A stretch of 64,000 nucleotides of DNA, taken from NCBI RefSeq assembly GCF_020882245.1, contig NC_083599.1, forward strand, positions 71,841,745 to 71,905,744, read 5' to 3'. The notes below the pieces were generated by a model, which searched no databases, was not told where the DNA came from, and saw only the letters and a program-made list of their open reading frames with translations. Position numbers and translations under genes: made by a program. Shown in pieces: positions 40,557 through 51,477 of this stretch; position 1 is the stretch's first letter, and each line of letters opens with the position of its first letter. The stretch comes from Rhopalosiphum padi (lineage: Eukaryota > Arthropoda > Insecta > Hemiptera > Aphididae).

Positions 40557-42700
40557 CGCGTCGAAAAATAACAATTATTTACCAACTGAAATCTAAAATC
40601 TCTAGCTAAAAATACGACGCAGTAGACATCATCTTTTACGTTTATACGATCGGGATACGCGTTTCTGGAAAACACATTTATGACCTCCAACGACTTGAGA
40701 TTTATAACCTACCTTTAAGGACATGACCGTCGTTATAAGAACGTTGAAAAATAATACATTTGACCAACTCCTTTTGAATCGAATGATTTTAAAACCATCA
40801 TAAATTACATTGATTGTCACAAACTGCGTCGTAGTTTTGGATTTTGAAAAATAAAATATTAACAAAAGGATAAAGGTTCTTCTTTACACGCGGATGGACT
40901 GTCCGGATAAAGGGATGGTAACAATTTATTATTGACAAAAATTGGAAAGTATGTGTTATATAATAACAGTGTGCGAGGACCGGCTTTCGAGAAGCGTATT
41001 TATTCTTTTTTCCTTATATATTATACTCGTAAATATAATAATAATAATATTTTCGTATATAATAGGGTTTCAAAAACCTTTTTAAAAACCTCTATAGTAT
41101 TCACCGAAAAACTCATCTTAAGAAAAATCATTATTGAAATCCTTAAAATGAAAGCGTACTCGTATATTTATTTGCTGGAATTCACGGTTGTTGGAAAAAT
41201 AATTGTAAGTGAGTAGTTTTATATTTTTAATGTTTATGATATGTCTTGGAGACGTATGATCGTGTTTTTTTTAATTAAAATTACTTATTAGAGGTTAGTA
41301 GAAACAATTTGCTGTACAATAAGTGTTGAGTGCACTAAGTCACTGAGTAGGTTTTTATGTACTATTCAGTCAATAGGTAGAGTAGTTTAAACCAATTTGG
41401 AAATTAATACATTTTTGTTCAAATAAAATTTAAAAAAATTTCCTCTTATAGCACATGTCAAGGTGCATAACTCATATTTTAATATTTTGGAATATTGCTC
41501 CTAAATGTTACAAATGATACAATAATTGTCTTAACCCTTTCAGTACCAAGTTCATTTTGGTCATTAATTTTTTAATTTTATTATTCATATGGATTGCTTA
41601 ATAAGGTAGCTAAAAAAAAATCAAAATGTTTAAACTATTTTTTCCAAAGTTATTGGCAATCTAGATCAATGCAGCCATTGGTTCTTAAAATGTAATTAAC
41701 GAATCCAATAATTAGCTGCGGTTACAATAATAATTATTATTTCTCATATTTTAATTGATTTTGATTTTTATTCATTTTAAAATAATATTGATAACAATAG
41801 AAAAACATAATAATACCTTTTAAAAGTTATTAAGACAGAATAAGAATTTTGATATAAAAAATTAATAAAAAAAAATTTTGGGACTCCATGAAAAAATTAA
41901 AATTTTAATTCATTCCTAACTTTTTTGATATTTGTCAGATATATTTTCTGATAACGTCTTTGAATTTGTCTTGGCAAATCAATTTTTATTGTCAAATAAA
42001 TGTAGTTATAGACTATTGAAAAATACAATGGATATTGGATACAATAATTTATTGTACTACCACAAAATGTTGTACTAAAGTAGTAAAGCTAGTATTGTCA
42101 ATGGTACCTGTTGCCGCCATAGAATAGTATAATATAATAAAATACTATCGGTTACGGAGGAACAGCCGATCGACACACACACACACACTAACACTCGTGC
42201 GCACCAGCCGTTATTTTTATATTTATTTTTGTTTTAATTATATTTTGTGTATTGTAAATTATATAATGTTATGCAAATCAGGTATCGGTGCGTTATCTGC
42301 TAATGCCGACTCTTTCTTTGTCTTTCTCCGTACGTCGCCGTGAGAGAGTCCGTTGCGTCGTGAACAATATCTTTTTAAATATGCACAAATTGCTATTTTT
42401 TTTATAATTATTTATATATATTATTATATTTTTTTTACTCTATTGCGTGGGCGCTAATCGCCATATATTTGTTACTATATCTTTTTTATATACCGGTTGC
42501 GAATTGTCATATTTACATTATACTATTATCATATTTTATATTCATTGTCGCAATCGTCGTAGCATTTGCGTCTTTTTATACCTTTGTGAATATCTTTGTT
42601 GAGTGTGAATTTTTTAGTGTATTATAGGCTAGGTAGCAGCTGGCCAGCAGTGCACCGACAAGCCGTGAGTTATTTTTTATTGCTATTTATTTATTTATTA
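40557..42700. other. Unique DNA separating A' from B', left part
   Basis: No supported gene. It contains a short (AC)n run at about 42173-42188 and, from about 42110 to 42360, a less AT-rich stretch with many CG sites that may be the leader of an old retroelement. The frames at 40932-41216 and 40418-40865 show no family resemblance and are probably chance. Confidence 0.4.
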
Positions 42701-42737
42701 TTATATTATTAGGTATTGATAACATTTACTCTGTTGA

Positions 42738-43093
42738 GCCAAAAGGGCTATATATTTTTTTATTATTGTGAGGCCAGAAGGGCTTTTCTTTTCTATATTC
42801 TATATTAATTATACCAGGTTACTGCTCTAATAGCGTTTTGTTTTATATTATAATTATTGTGTTATTGAGCCAGAAGGGCCATAACTTTTTTTCATTAGAC
42901 TTTATTATATCTAATATCTATATTTTATTCTGTTTGGTCATAAGGGCTACACAGTTTTTGATATTTACTGTTTATACACTTGCAATTATTACCTAATTAT
43001 TTTATATATTATTATTATATCTGTTTGTGCCGAATCGGCATTTTGGTTAGGCCTATTACTATATATATTTTTACTTGTTGGCCCAAAAGGGCC
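42738..43093 (+). repeat. Series of six GCC..GGGC palindromic motifs
   Basis: Related short palindromes: GCCAAAAGGGC (42738), GCCAGAAGGGC (42773), GCCAGAAGGGC (42869), a weaker GGTCATAAGGGC (42936), GCCGAATCGGC (43029) and GCCCAAAAGGGCC (43081). They are embedded in almost pure A/T and spaced 35-96 bp apart. Their function is unknown. They resemble a repeated leader or regulatory module of an element rather than coding sequence; the frames that cross them on both strands are artefacts. Confidence 0.6.
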
Positions 43094-43955
43094 GTATCTT
43101 ATTTCCCCCCCCCACAAAGTACCAACAAGATAAATTTTCCTTTTCAAAGAGGGGCTGAAGTAAAAAATCGAAGCATTATTACTACTCCAAAAAGTGATGA
43201 CAGGCACAAAAAAAAAAATTTTAAAAAAATACACACATCATTGTAAAATCAATACATTCATCACTCCATTCAGAATCTAAAAAAATTATGGATTTACATT
43301 TTTTTACTGTTTAAAAAGTTGAGTCTCCGCTATATCTATATGTTTTTTTTTTATCAAGATATTTAATACAATATTTTTATTTATTGATAATGACCGATAA
43401 AATGTTTTTTATTTGTTATACTTTTGTAATTATTTCTACTAAAACAATAGGAATAGAAAACTATCAGCGGCCGTCATAACCACACACTTATTGTTCATAA
43501 CCACACATTTTCCACCGTTCAATACCTCACACATTTATTCACAGTTAAAAATTAAACAGCAAAATCATAAAATTATTTTTCATCTGGACAAGAAGCTATA
43601 ATCTCAACAAACGCCTTAAGAATCAAATGTGGCAAACAAAAAAAAGTTTTAACCATAATCCAGTTTGTGAATTATTATGTTTGTAATTTTATTTTAATAC
43701 TGGAATAGAACTGATTTTTCTGTATTATCTCGAAAGCTTTATTTTAATGATTTGTAGTATTGATTAAACATGATTAACCGCTGTGTGATACTAAACGATA
43801 TAATGTTATTTAATACGTTAATAATATATATCAATGGGTGCGGTATTGAACGATTTGTTTTGGAGAAAATATGCAGTATTAAGGTATATAAGTATGTGGT
43901 TGAGTGGTTCTAAACGACGGCCAAAACTATAGTTATTAATTGTTATTTTTAATAA

Positions 43956-44099
43956 AGCCGCAACTCGGAACTTTTGTCAACCAGCAAATGCCTTACGCCT
44001 GAAGAATTACTGACTACTGAAGGCATAACTAGACTCACCACTAAAATAGCTTTGGATTTCGCTTACGTTTCAGCTGACTGCAATACATATTATTTAGAG
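43956..44099 (+). other. Orphan exon-like ORF
   Basis: A 48-codon open stretch with coding-like composition (CLTPEELLTTEGITRLTTK, then ALDFAYVSADCNTYYLE) followed exactly by a GT donor (GAG|GTAAATA). The upstream limit is uncertain; an AATAAAG precedes it, which could be a weak acceptor. No neighbouring exon was found within 1 kb on either side. The family is not recognised. It may be a remnant of a gene or element carried in the 5.9-kb separating segment. Confidence 0.3.
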
Positions 44100-44286
44100 G
44101 TAAATAAATATTTTTATATATTTTTATAATATCTAGGGTACAATTTTAGCGTTTTATAATTTTATTGATATACGAATTTAATATAAATAAATACTAAAGA
44201 CATAAATATAGACGTGTATTCTGCGAGCATTTCTAAGTATAAATTCATAAATAAAGCACATAATAATGTACTCACTTAATAGCTAA

Positions 44287-45380
44287 TTTTTTTTTTATTT
44301 AAGAAAAATAGAATACATTACATTATACATTAAAAATTTACAAATTAAAAACTAGAAATGTAACAATGTATCTATTATTATTTTTAAATTTGAATCCACC
44401 TCCTTAAGCTGTGCTTGCGGCGAGGTAGATGAGTTGATAGTATACAATATAATATTTAAAACTTAAAAATAAGTGATACAGATTAACTTTAATAAAATAC
44501 TTAAGCAATATTTGAAATATTTAAGCTCCTATTTAATACACAAGTAAGTCTAAATATAACAACATTAAGTATAAAATGTATTAAAACTAAAACAAAACCT
44601 AAAATTATGATTTCGAACAATATTAAAATATTTAAATACTAGATAAGATACAACTATATAGTTCAAGAAACAAATAGTTAACAATAGATTTTTTATTAGT
44701 TATATAATTATTCTTATATACATTACTAGAAATATATTTTTCTAGATACAGCGGCAATGAGTTAAAATTAGTTGGACCTAAATAGTCCACAAACTTTTTT
44801 CCAATACTCTTATTGGTGTAGTTTACTTGCATGTCATATGACCTATTTTCCCTTCTGTTATTTTTTTGGATACGAAATTTATCAATTTGAAACATAATAG
44901 AGAACTGCTTGTATAGATATCTGACCGGTAGAGCTTTAAACACTTAATAATTAATAGTGGTCGAACCATATAATTCTTTTTTATTTAAACATATTCTTAT
45001 GGCAAGATTCTGTATCTGTTGTATCACGAGAGGCCTAATTGCATTGTCATTACACTCATTACAGCCACCCCAAAATTATTAACCATACTGAAATATTGAT
45101 TTATTTAGTGTATTATATACAATAGGCAACATTTCTGTGGGTAAAAGTTTGTTCAGATTAAAGAGTTTGGAAATAATAAATCTTAACTTCATAACCAAAT
45201 TTTCGATATGCAATTTCCAACGGAGATTACAGTCAATAATTAGACCTAAATATTTCACTCGAGTGAAGTTTAAATCACTAGTATTGCTAGAGTGGATAAT
45301 AAAGTCATTGAACGGAATTGATAAGTTATAAATAGAAAAGGCAACAAATACATTTTTATTTATATTTAAAGTATTAAGTA
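44287..45380 (-). pseudogene. 5'-truncated LINE reverse-transcriptase remnant
   Basis: The minus strand carries the C-terminal part of a non-LTR retrotransposon reverse-transcriptase ORF, with the typical elements VKYLGLIIDCNLRWKLHIEN, a KLLPTEMLPIVYN segment, an IFQYG..WGGC segment and QQIQNLAIRICL, ending near 44632. The frame is broken by two adjacent stops (near 45078) and another stop just before 44943. Beyond the stop, a run of ten A on the minus strand (44287-44296) fits the 3' poly(A) end of the element. The upstream domains are missing, as is common for 5'-truncated LINEs. Not functional. Confidence 0.75.
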
Positions 45381-45429
45381 AGTTTTATATTATTAAATTC
45401 TTTAATTTACTTAATTTACTCCTATTGCT

Positions 45430-46175
45430 TCCCGCCACCCGGTCAACCGGGAAATGTTTCCCTAAGGTGGTGTGACTGTAAAGCGAAAGTTCGCAAAGTT
45501 GTCAACGCCGCCGCTCCGTCGCGCGTCGCAACCTACACCACTGACCGCGGTTGTTCGTCGTCGCTCTTTTCTTTTTCGGCGTTCGGAGTGTTCGGACTTC
45601 GCGGGGCCTTTCCACGCGTCCTTCCTCGCTGCACAGCTACACAGTGTGTGTTTGTGCCATCTTTTTTTACGTGACCGTTTCGAGTGCCAGTGTCGTGCCT
45701 CGACGAACGCTTTCGTTCGTTTTATCGGTTTTCGTGCCATTCGCGATATTACGGCGGGATCGCTGTGTTAATTAGTTTGACCCCGTACGAACGATACGTT
45801 TTTTCGCGAACGACAAGTCGTACAAACCGCGTGGTTTCGAGTGTCCACGGTTCGGCGTCGTTATCGTCACGCGAATAATAACGATTCACAAATTCGCGTA
45901 AACTATCGACAACGTATATTCGCGCATTCGACGCATATTGTATCATGTATGCATGTCGCTGTAAGCCGCCGCCGTTTTCGTGTGTGCCGCTTTCGCCCTA
46001 GTCGCGATTATCATAAGGCGTATCGTCTCAAGTCGCTGACCCCGTTCAACAGACTTTTCACGCAACCAATCATCACCGTGTCGCGTTTGCAGTCGTCGTG
46101 GTCAGTGGTAACGTTGGTCTTGTCTTTTTATATAAGTTGTAAGTCCCCTTTTATGGACGGAGCATTTATGTGCTA
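45430..46175. other. GC- and CpG-rich island, nature unknown
   Basis: About 750 bp far richer in G+C and CG dinucleotides than any other part of the window, with sharp edges. It begins near a small hairpin (CCCGG..CCGGG at ~45440) and ends in AT-rich DNA just before TTCGGGCGCCCCAA at 46207. Open frames occur on both strands, as expected of GC-rich DNA without stop codons. None looks like a known protein; they are arginine-, serine- and histidine-rich. It may be a promoter or leader of a host gene or of a retroelement. Confidence 0.4.
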
Positions 46176-46499
46176 AATTATTTATTATTATATATTTTTG
46201 TATATTTCGGGCGCCCCAATATTAATTATTATTATTTATTATGTTGTCATTATATTTATTATTTATTATAATTGTGTGCTCATAGTCTATATGCATCGTC
46301 TATATATATTATTGTGACACCAACCCTTGTAGAAGCGGTCGCGGCGCAACACCTATGGTCGTTTTATGATGAACATTGTCCCATGAGTTAATATAATATA
46401 TAAATATAGAATACAAACGTCGTACCATTATGACAACAGACGCCAGTTGAAAAAAATAAGCTGTAGTTCGATCATATTATTAAGGTATTAAATGTACCC

Positions 46500-47495
46500 A
46501 TTATAATTCCTCTGTTGTTACAATATGGATTGGTATAGTGGTACTCACCGACCGAAGGCATTTCCGTTCTATATAAATATAATATAATCGAATGTACATT
46601 TTCTTTTTCGCCATATAAGGGCATGCGATTTAAAAGATACCACATTCGTACGTATTGTATTATATTAAGTCCATTATTGATTATTTTTGACCGAAAAAAT
46701 ACATTAAAAGACACCCGCCTACTTATTATTGTTATATAAATTGTAATAATATGTTCATTGGCGTCTATACAGAAAGTTAACAAAAACGTCGTCTCTGCGA
46801 CGCCACTGCAGACTTCGCCAAAATATGTTCCATAATACATCGGTGTTGAAATAACACACCCTAGCTATTGTGGTGGTCAATTTTCGGACACACGAATTAA
46901 TATCACGTGCCATCTGTCCAGATGTATAAATGTGTATACAATACATACATCCGGCCGTTAGCTTAACATCTTTTCTTAAAAATATTTTTTTTTCACGTGT
47001 AGAGACTGTTTCATTATACAAAATCAATACGCAGATATATCTTGGACGTGTATTAAACACGCTATCATTTTTTCGTGTAATTTAAAATCATATAAACTGA
47101 AAACGGGAATAGAAACATAAAAACGTATTATATTTTTTATATTTTGAAGGTCAGAAATGGTTATTATGTAATATATAATAGGTATACGTTTCAATTTTTA
47201 AAGTATATACATATAATAAAATCGCCTGGTGCGATTTGGTAATATCAATATATACATATATATATATATCAATATATTTATATCGTGTACATATTTAAAT
47301 GTTTTTGTGAGCACGATAATTAGTAGCACCAGACTAGTTTTTCAAATCCTAAAAAACGTTTTAAGTCAAAGGCCACAGTGATGAGATAATTGTCTACGAA
47401 ATCTGAACACTTTCGAAGTTTCGAACATATGTAGGTAAAATGTGCACCACCATACGAAACGCTTGCACGTATTATTTTATTCTACCATCTGCTGT
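46500..47495 (+). repeat. Direct duplication segment B, copy 2
   Basis: Second copy of segment B, in the same orientation as copy 1 and separated from its A partner by about 5.9 kb. It ends at CTACCATCTGCTGTAGGTA. The following 600 bp to the hAT MITE shows no gene. Confidence 0.8.
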
Positions 47496-48100
47496 AGGTA
47501 TACCATGTATATGTATTTCGAAAATTGTCTGTTTTGATCGTATTCCACTATCAAATTGATGCAGGTTAGGTTAGATTAGTGACCTATCTAAGTGACACAT
47601 TTCAAAGTTTGCTCTGTAGTCTGTACCTACGTATCATTAATATTACGTAAAACATTTTACATAGGTATCCATAGTTTTTATTAAACCACAAAAAATTGGT
47701 AAATATCATATAATTTTATTTTTTATTTTAAATTTGTATTGCATAATGTTTTTTATTTTTATTTTTGATTCGATTCGTGAAACTAGCCGTCAAAATGTGT
47801 TGACATTGTTTACGAATACAAAATAATTTCTGATTGATCATATTAATGTATAATAATATGTCAATATTCACTAACAAGTTTAAACCTATCTATGTTCCTC
47901 AATTAAATTAGATTAAAACATCTATTGACTATTTTACTTTCAGTGAAATAGGAATTTCAAAAATTTAGTAGAAAGTTATTTATATATTAATAGTATATTA
48001 AGATATTGTTGCCATCTTTAGCATTGCTATATATTTTGTGATTTAATAATCATAAGACTTTTAAATTTTAATTATTGATTCCATACATACGACTTGAAAA

Positions 48101-48532
48101 TAGTGGCGTGTCCACTGTCCAGAACTTTTTTTGTGGATGGGCCACAAAAGTTAAGTTCAGAATGGTTTTGCCCCCTCCTATATTATAATTTAATCTATTT
48201 AAGTTTTAGTATTTTTATTCTAAATGACTAATTTCAATATTTTATAATAAATGGTAGCTTACCTAAAACTAATTGTAATAGAAAAAGTTATGGAAATAAA
48301 AACAATATCCTGTATAATATAAAAAAATCCACAATTTCTCTTTAAATATTCAAATCTTACATTTTTATTGAATTATCTACCTAATCTAATCAAAACAATT
48401 TTTTTTTTAACTATAAATGATAATTTTATTTTTCATTGAGCATCGGACTTATACTAGTCTAGTGCTTATATAAAAATGTGGATGGGCACTTGCCTACCAG
48501 GCCCACCCCTTAAACACGCTAGTACGCTACTG
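48101..48532. mobile_element. Complete 432-bp non-autonomous hAT element (MITE)
   Basis: Bounded by an exact 8-bp target duplication, CTTGAAAA (48093-48100 and 48533-48540). The ends are inverted: TAGTGGCGTG at the left and, read inward on the other strand, CAGTAGCGTA at the right. An 8-bp duplication with CAGTRGCGT-type ends is the hAT signature. There is no coding capacity. Internal motifs GGATGGGCC and GTGGATGGGC lie near both ends in opposite context. Confidence 0.85.
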
Positions 48533-48540
48533 CTTGAAAA

Positions 48541-49512
48541 TTTAAGACGGAATTCCTCAAAGGATTTTCTGTTTAAAATAAATAATACTGTTAGAATAAG
48601 CTACATAGATAAATTTATTTTTTACGAGCGTTTGAAGATTAAATTATGACAAAATTAGATATATAAACGAAAACAACGATTTTTGTTATTTGCTCGTAAT
48701 TCTAAAAAATATTTTTGCGGGAACTTAAAATATTCTACTATTATAGTTATTTATAACTTGATTATAGTTTATCTTATTTGTTTCTGTTCGATAACTATAC
48801 ATAATACATTAATGATCTTAGATTATACTTTATATTCAACAATTATTAGACAAAATATATTTACGAATTTTCAACAGTATCAGCACTTACGTTCGCGTGG
48901 TTGTAAAAATATCTTTATATTTTATATTTTTTAAATGAAATTAATTGGAAATGAAATGAAAAACAATTAATTGTAAATTATTCAAAAATTATTTAGAATT
49001 TAATTTAAATTTTACACGTTAACATAATTTTAAATTGTTCTTATGACATATTTTTTATTTTATACTACATATTTTGGCCATTTTAACTACATATTTTTGG
49101 TTTTTTATTACATTTAAATCCCAGCCCTAGTTATTATTACTTATTATACGTACTTAAATTTTTATTTTCTATGAACAATGGCATTTTATATGCTTTCTAA
49201 TTTTAAATTTAATTTGATTTTATAACTGTTGGTAAAAATGTGTACCTACACTAAGTTAAAAATCTTATAAATATAAATTTAAATCTCTCGGTAGTAGATC
49301 TTGTAACAATATAATAATATTAAACATTTATTTGCATACATTTTATTGAATAGATATTGCAATATAATTTTTTAATTTTTACAAAATTTTAAATTTAAAA
49401 AAAATTAATGGTTAAAGCGAAATAATTTAAATTGTTATACTTCAAAATATAATATCATTCATAGGAACTCGAACCTTTTCGCCATTATGCACTTACATTT
49501 ATTATTTTGTTA
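48541..49512. other. AT-rich DNA between two hAT elements
   Basis: No supported gene. The plus-strand frame at 48683-48934 is short and low in complexity, and no zinc-finger exon for the hAT genes was found here. Confidence 0.4.
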
Positions 49513-49545
49513 CAGTGCCGGGTTAACGAATATGCCGCTCTTTAC
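49513..49545 (-). mobile_element. hAT terminal sequence downstream of the transposase
   Basis: CAGTGCCGGGTTAACGAATA reads inward from 49513, about 215 bp past the stop of the minus-strand transposase. It is of the CAGTG type expected for a hAT end. A partner end with CCGGCACTG was not found upstream of the ORF, so the 5' side of the element appears lost. Confidence 0.55.
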
Positions 49546-49727
49546 ATACCTTATACCGTTCTATTCGTCATAAAAAAAAAAAATATTTGAACAAAAATAG
49601 TGTTAAAATAGTTTAATTTATTAATTGATATACATTTATAAACAAATAATAACATTGGTAGTTTTAATATAATATATAACTATTAGTAGTTAGTACTAAG
49701 TATAAACATTTAAATACAAATTGAAAT

Positions 49728-51326
49728 TCAAAACTTTTTTTTAGCTTTCTGTGAAGCAAATTCTTTAATAAAACTATTCCAATCCATACATTGTAGCAAA
49801 TTATTTTCAATAGACATTAGAGCCAATGATGACATCTTTTCATTAGATAATGAGGTTCTCTGGTAGTTCTTCACTCTCTTTAAAACTGAGAAAGACCTCT
49901 CCCCGCTAGAGTTTGAGCATGGTATAGATACAAAAAGTTTTAAAGCTATTTCCACATTAGGAAATGAATCATTTAACTTTGATTTTATTAATGCTTCAAG
50001 CAAACTGTGCATAGATAATTTTTCTTCTTCTGAAAAATGTTTTACTATTGTTTTAAATTGAATAATCTCATTCTCCAGGTCAGGTTCTAAATCTTCACTA
50101 TAAATAGCTACTAATTGTTTTGATTTTTCACGTAAAATATCATTGTCAATTCCCTCTATATTTAAAAAAAAACCAAACATAGTATTTATCTCAATATATG
50201 CCATCTTTCTTTTATTTAAACATACAATGATTGTATCACAAATTGGTAAAAATGTTTCATTTTTGAATTTTTCTTGTCCGTGAAATATTGTATCTTGAAC
50301 ATTAAGGTCATCGTGAAAACATTTTTTTCGTTTATTTCTTTTTTCTTCGTAAGAAAAGACTTCATATCCAATCATTTGCTTTGCTTCAGCTAAAATATTA
50401 TCAAATCTATTTCTTAAATCTTGTACATACATTTCTAGAGATTCGTACAATTTTACAACATAAGATAAATCAATATTAATACGTTGTAAATTTTTACTTG
50501 TAGCGTCGAATCTTTCTAATATTGGAGTCCATAGAGCTATCATAAATGAGAACTCGAGAGTTTCAATTTTTTTGTACAACGATTCTGCTTCGTGTCTTAC
50601 ACTAGTTTTCTGATCTATGTTCAAAGCTATAGTTTTCAATGAACTTAATACAGCTTCAAACCCAATTTTTAAACTCTTACAAACACTATATCTGGATGAC
50701 CATCTAGTAGGGCATAAGTTTTTTACAAACATTGAGTTTGGTATATTTTTTAAATTTATTGAAAGTTGTTCCCACCGCCATGTCAATGCAGAAAAAAATA
50801 CATAAATATTTTGGGCAAGTGAAAAAAAGTGATAACCTTCTTTGGTTATATCAGCAGCATGACAACCAACTAAATTTAATGAGTGTGCTGAACATGGACT
50901 AAAAATTGCATTTTTTGATTTCTCTTTAATACGAGCTTGCAGACCATTAAATATACCTGACATATTTCTTGCATTGTCGTATGATTGTCCACGACAGTTC
51001 TGTATGTCAATATTTAATTCAGATAATTTCGTTAATATTGAGACTTCCATTTCTTTACTTTTATGTCCAACCGATGGAATAAAACAAAAAAATTGCTCTA
51101 CTGCAGTCCCACCTAAATTAACGTATCTAACAGCAATCGTTAATTGATCAAATTTCGTGATGTCGGGAGTAGAATCTACGATTAACGAGAAATATTTAGC
51201 AGACGTTATTTCATTTACTATTTTATGAAGTACAGATTTGTTCATAAGTGTTATTAACTCATCACAAATAGTGTGGGACAGATATGAGACATTTCCACGG
51301 CCTTTATTACCATACTCATCAATCAA
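49728..51326 (-). CDS. hAT-family transposase, 532 codons (DUF4371/ZMYM1-like)
   Basis: A single open frame with the RNase-H-like fold of hAT transposases. IVDSTPD supplies the first acid (D51), GQSYDNARNMSG the second (D117), SPCSAHSLNL the conserved C..H pair (145-148), LCPTRWSSRY follows at 204-213, and SNSSGERSFSVLKRVKNYQR (471-490) carries the third acid (E476) at the start of the C-terminal dimerisation domain. Family members usually have an N-terminal TTF or BED-type zinc finger and another 100-200 residues; these are absent, so the copy starts inside the DUF4371 region and is probably N-terminally truncated. No stop interrupts 532 codons, which points to a recent insertion or to retained function. 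An element end lies at 49513, and a differently built hAT gene lies head to head 150 bp away. Confidence 0.85.
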   Translation of the reverse strand: MIDEYGNKGRGNVSYLSHTICDELITLMNKSVLHKIVNEITSAKYFSLIVDSTPDITKFDQLTIAVRYVNLGGTAVEQFFCFIPSVGHKSKEMEVSILTKLSELNIDIQNCRGQSYDNARNMSGIFNGLQARIKEKSKNAIFSPCSAHSLNLVGCHAADITKEGYHFFSLAQNIYVFFSALTWRWEQLSINLKNIPNSMFVKNLCPTRWSSRYSVCKSLKIGFEAVLSSLKTIALNIDQKTSVRHEAESLYKKIETLEFSFMIALWTPILERFDATSKNLQRINIDLSYVVKLYESLEMYVQDLRNRFDNILAEAKQMIGYEVFSYEEKRNKRKKCFHDDLNVQDTIFHGQEKFKNETFLPICDTIIVCLNKRKMAYIEINTMFGFFLNIEGIDNDILREKSKQLVAIYSEDLEPDLENEIIQFKTIVKHFSEEEKLSMHSLLEALIKSKLNDSFPNVEIALKLFVSIPCSNSSGERSFSVLKRVKNYQRTSLSNEKMSSLALMSIENNLLQCMDWNSFIKEFASQKAKKKF

Positions 51327-51477
51327 TTATGAATTAATCAAGGTATATTCCACATATGACATATCATAATAAATATTATTAAAGTTAAAATTATCAGTTA
51401 AAGAAAAAACAAATACATAATAATTAAATAATATCATATGTAATGTTTGTATACTAACACATTATCAAACGTTTTAG

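Noticed and set aside
41531..41550. piggyBac-like end (TTAACCCTTTCAGTACC)
   Set aside because: The TTAA plus CCCTTT start is suggestive, but no inverted partner or transposase was found; AT-rich DNA gives such matches by chance.
42980..43246. Overlapping plus- and minus-strand frames
   Set aside because: They cover the same bases on opposite strands and run through the palindromic motifs and homopolymers; no coding signature.
45472..46176. Several overlapping frames in the GC-rich island
   Set aside because: They overlap on both strands and in several frames, contain no recognisable motif, and follow from base composition.
47565..47580. Insect telomere repeat (TTAGG)
   Set aside because: Only one or two degenerate units (AGGTTAGGTTAG); no array.
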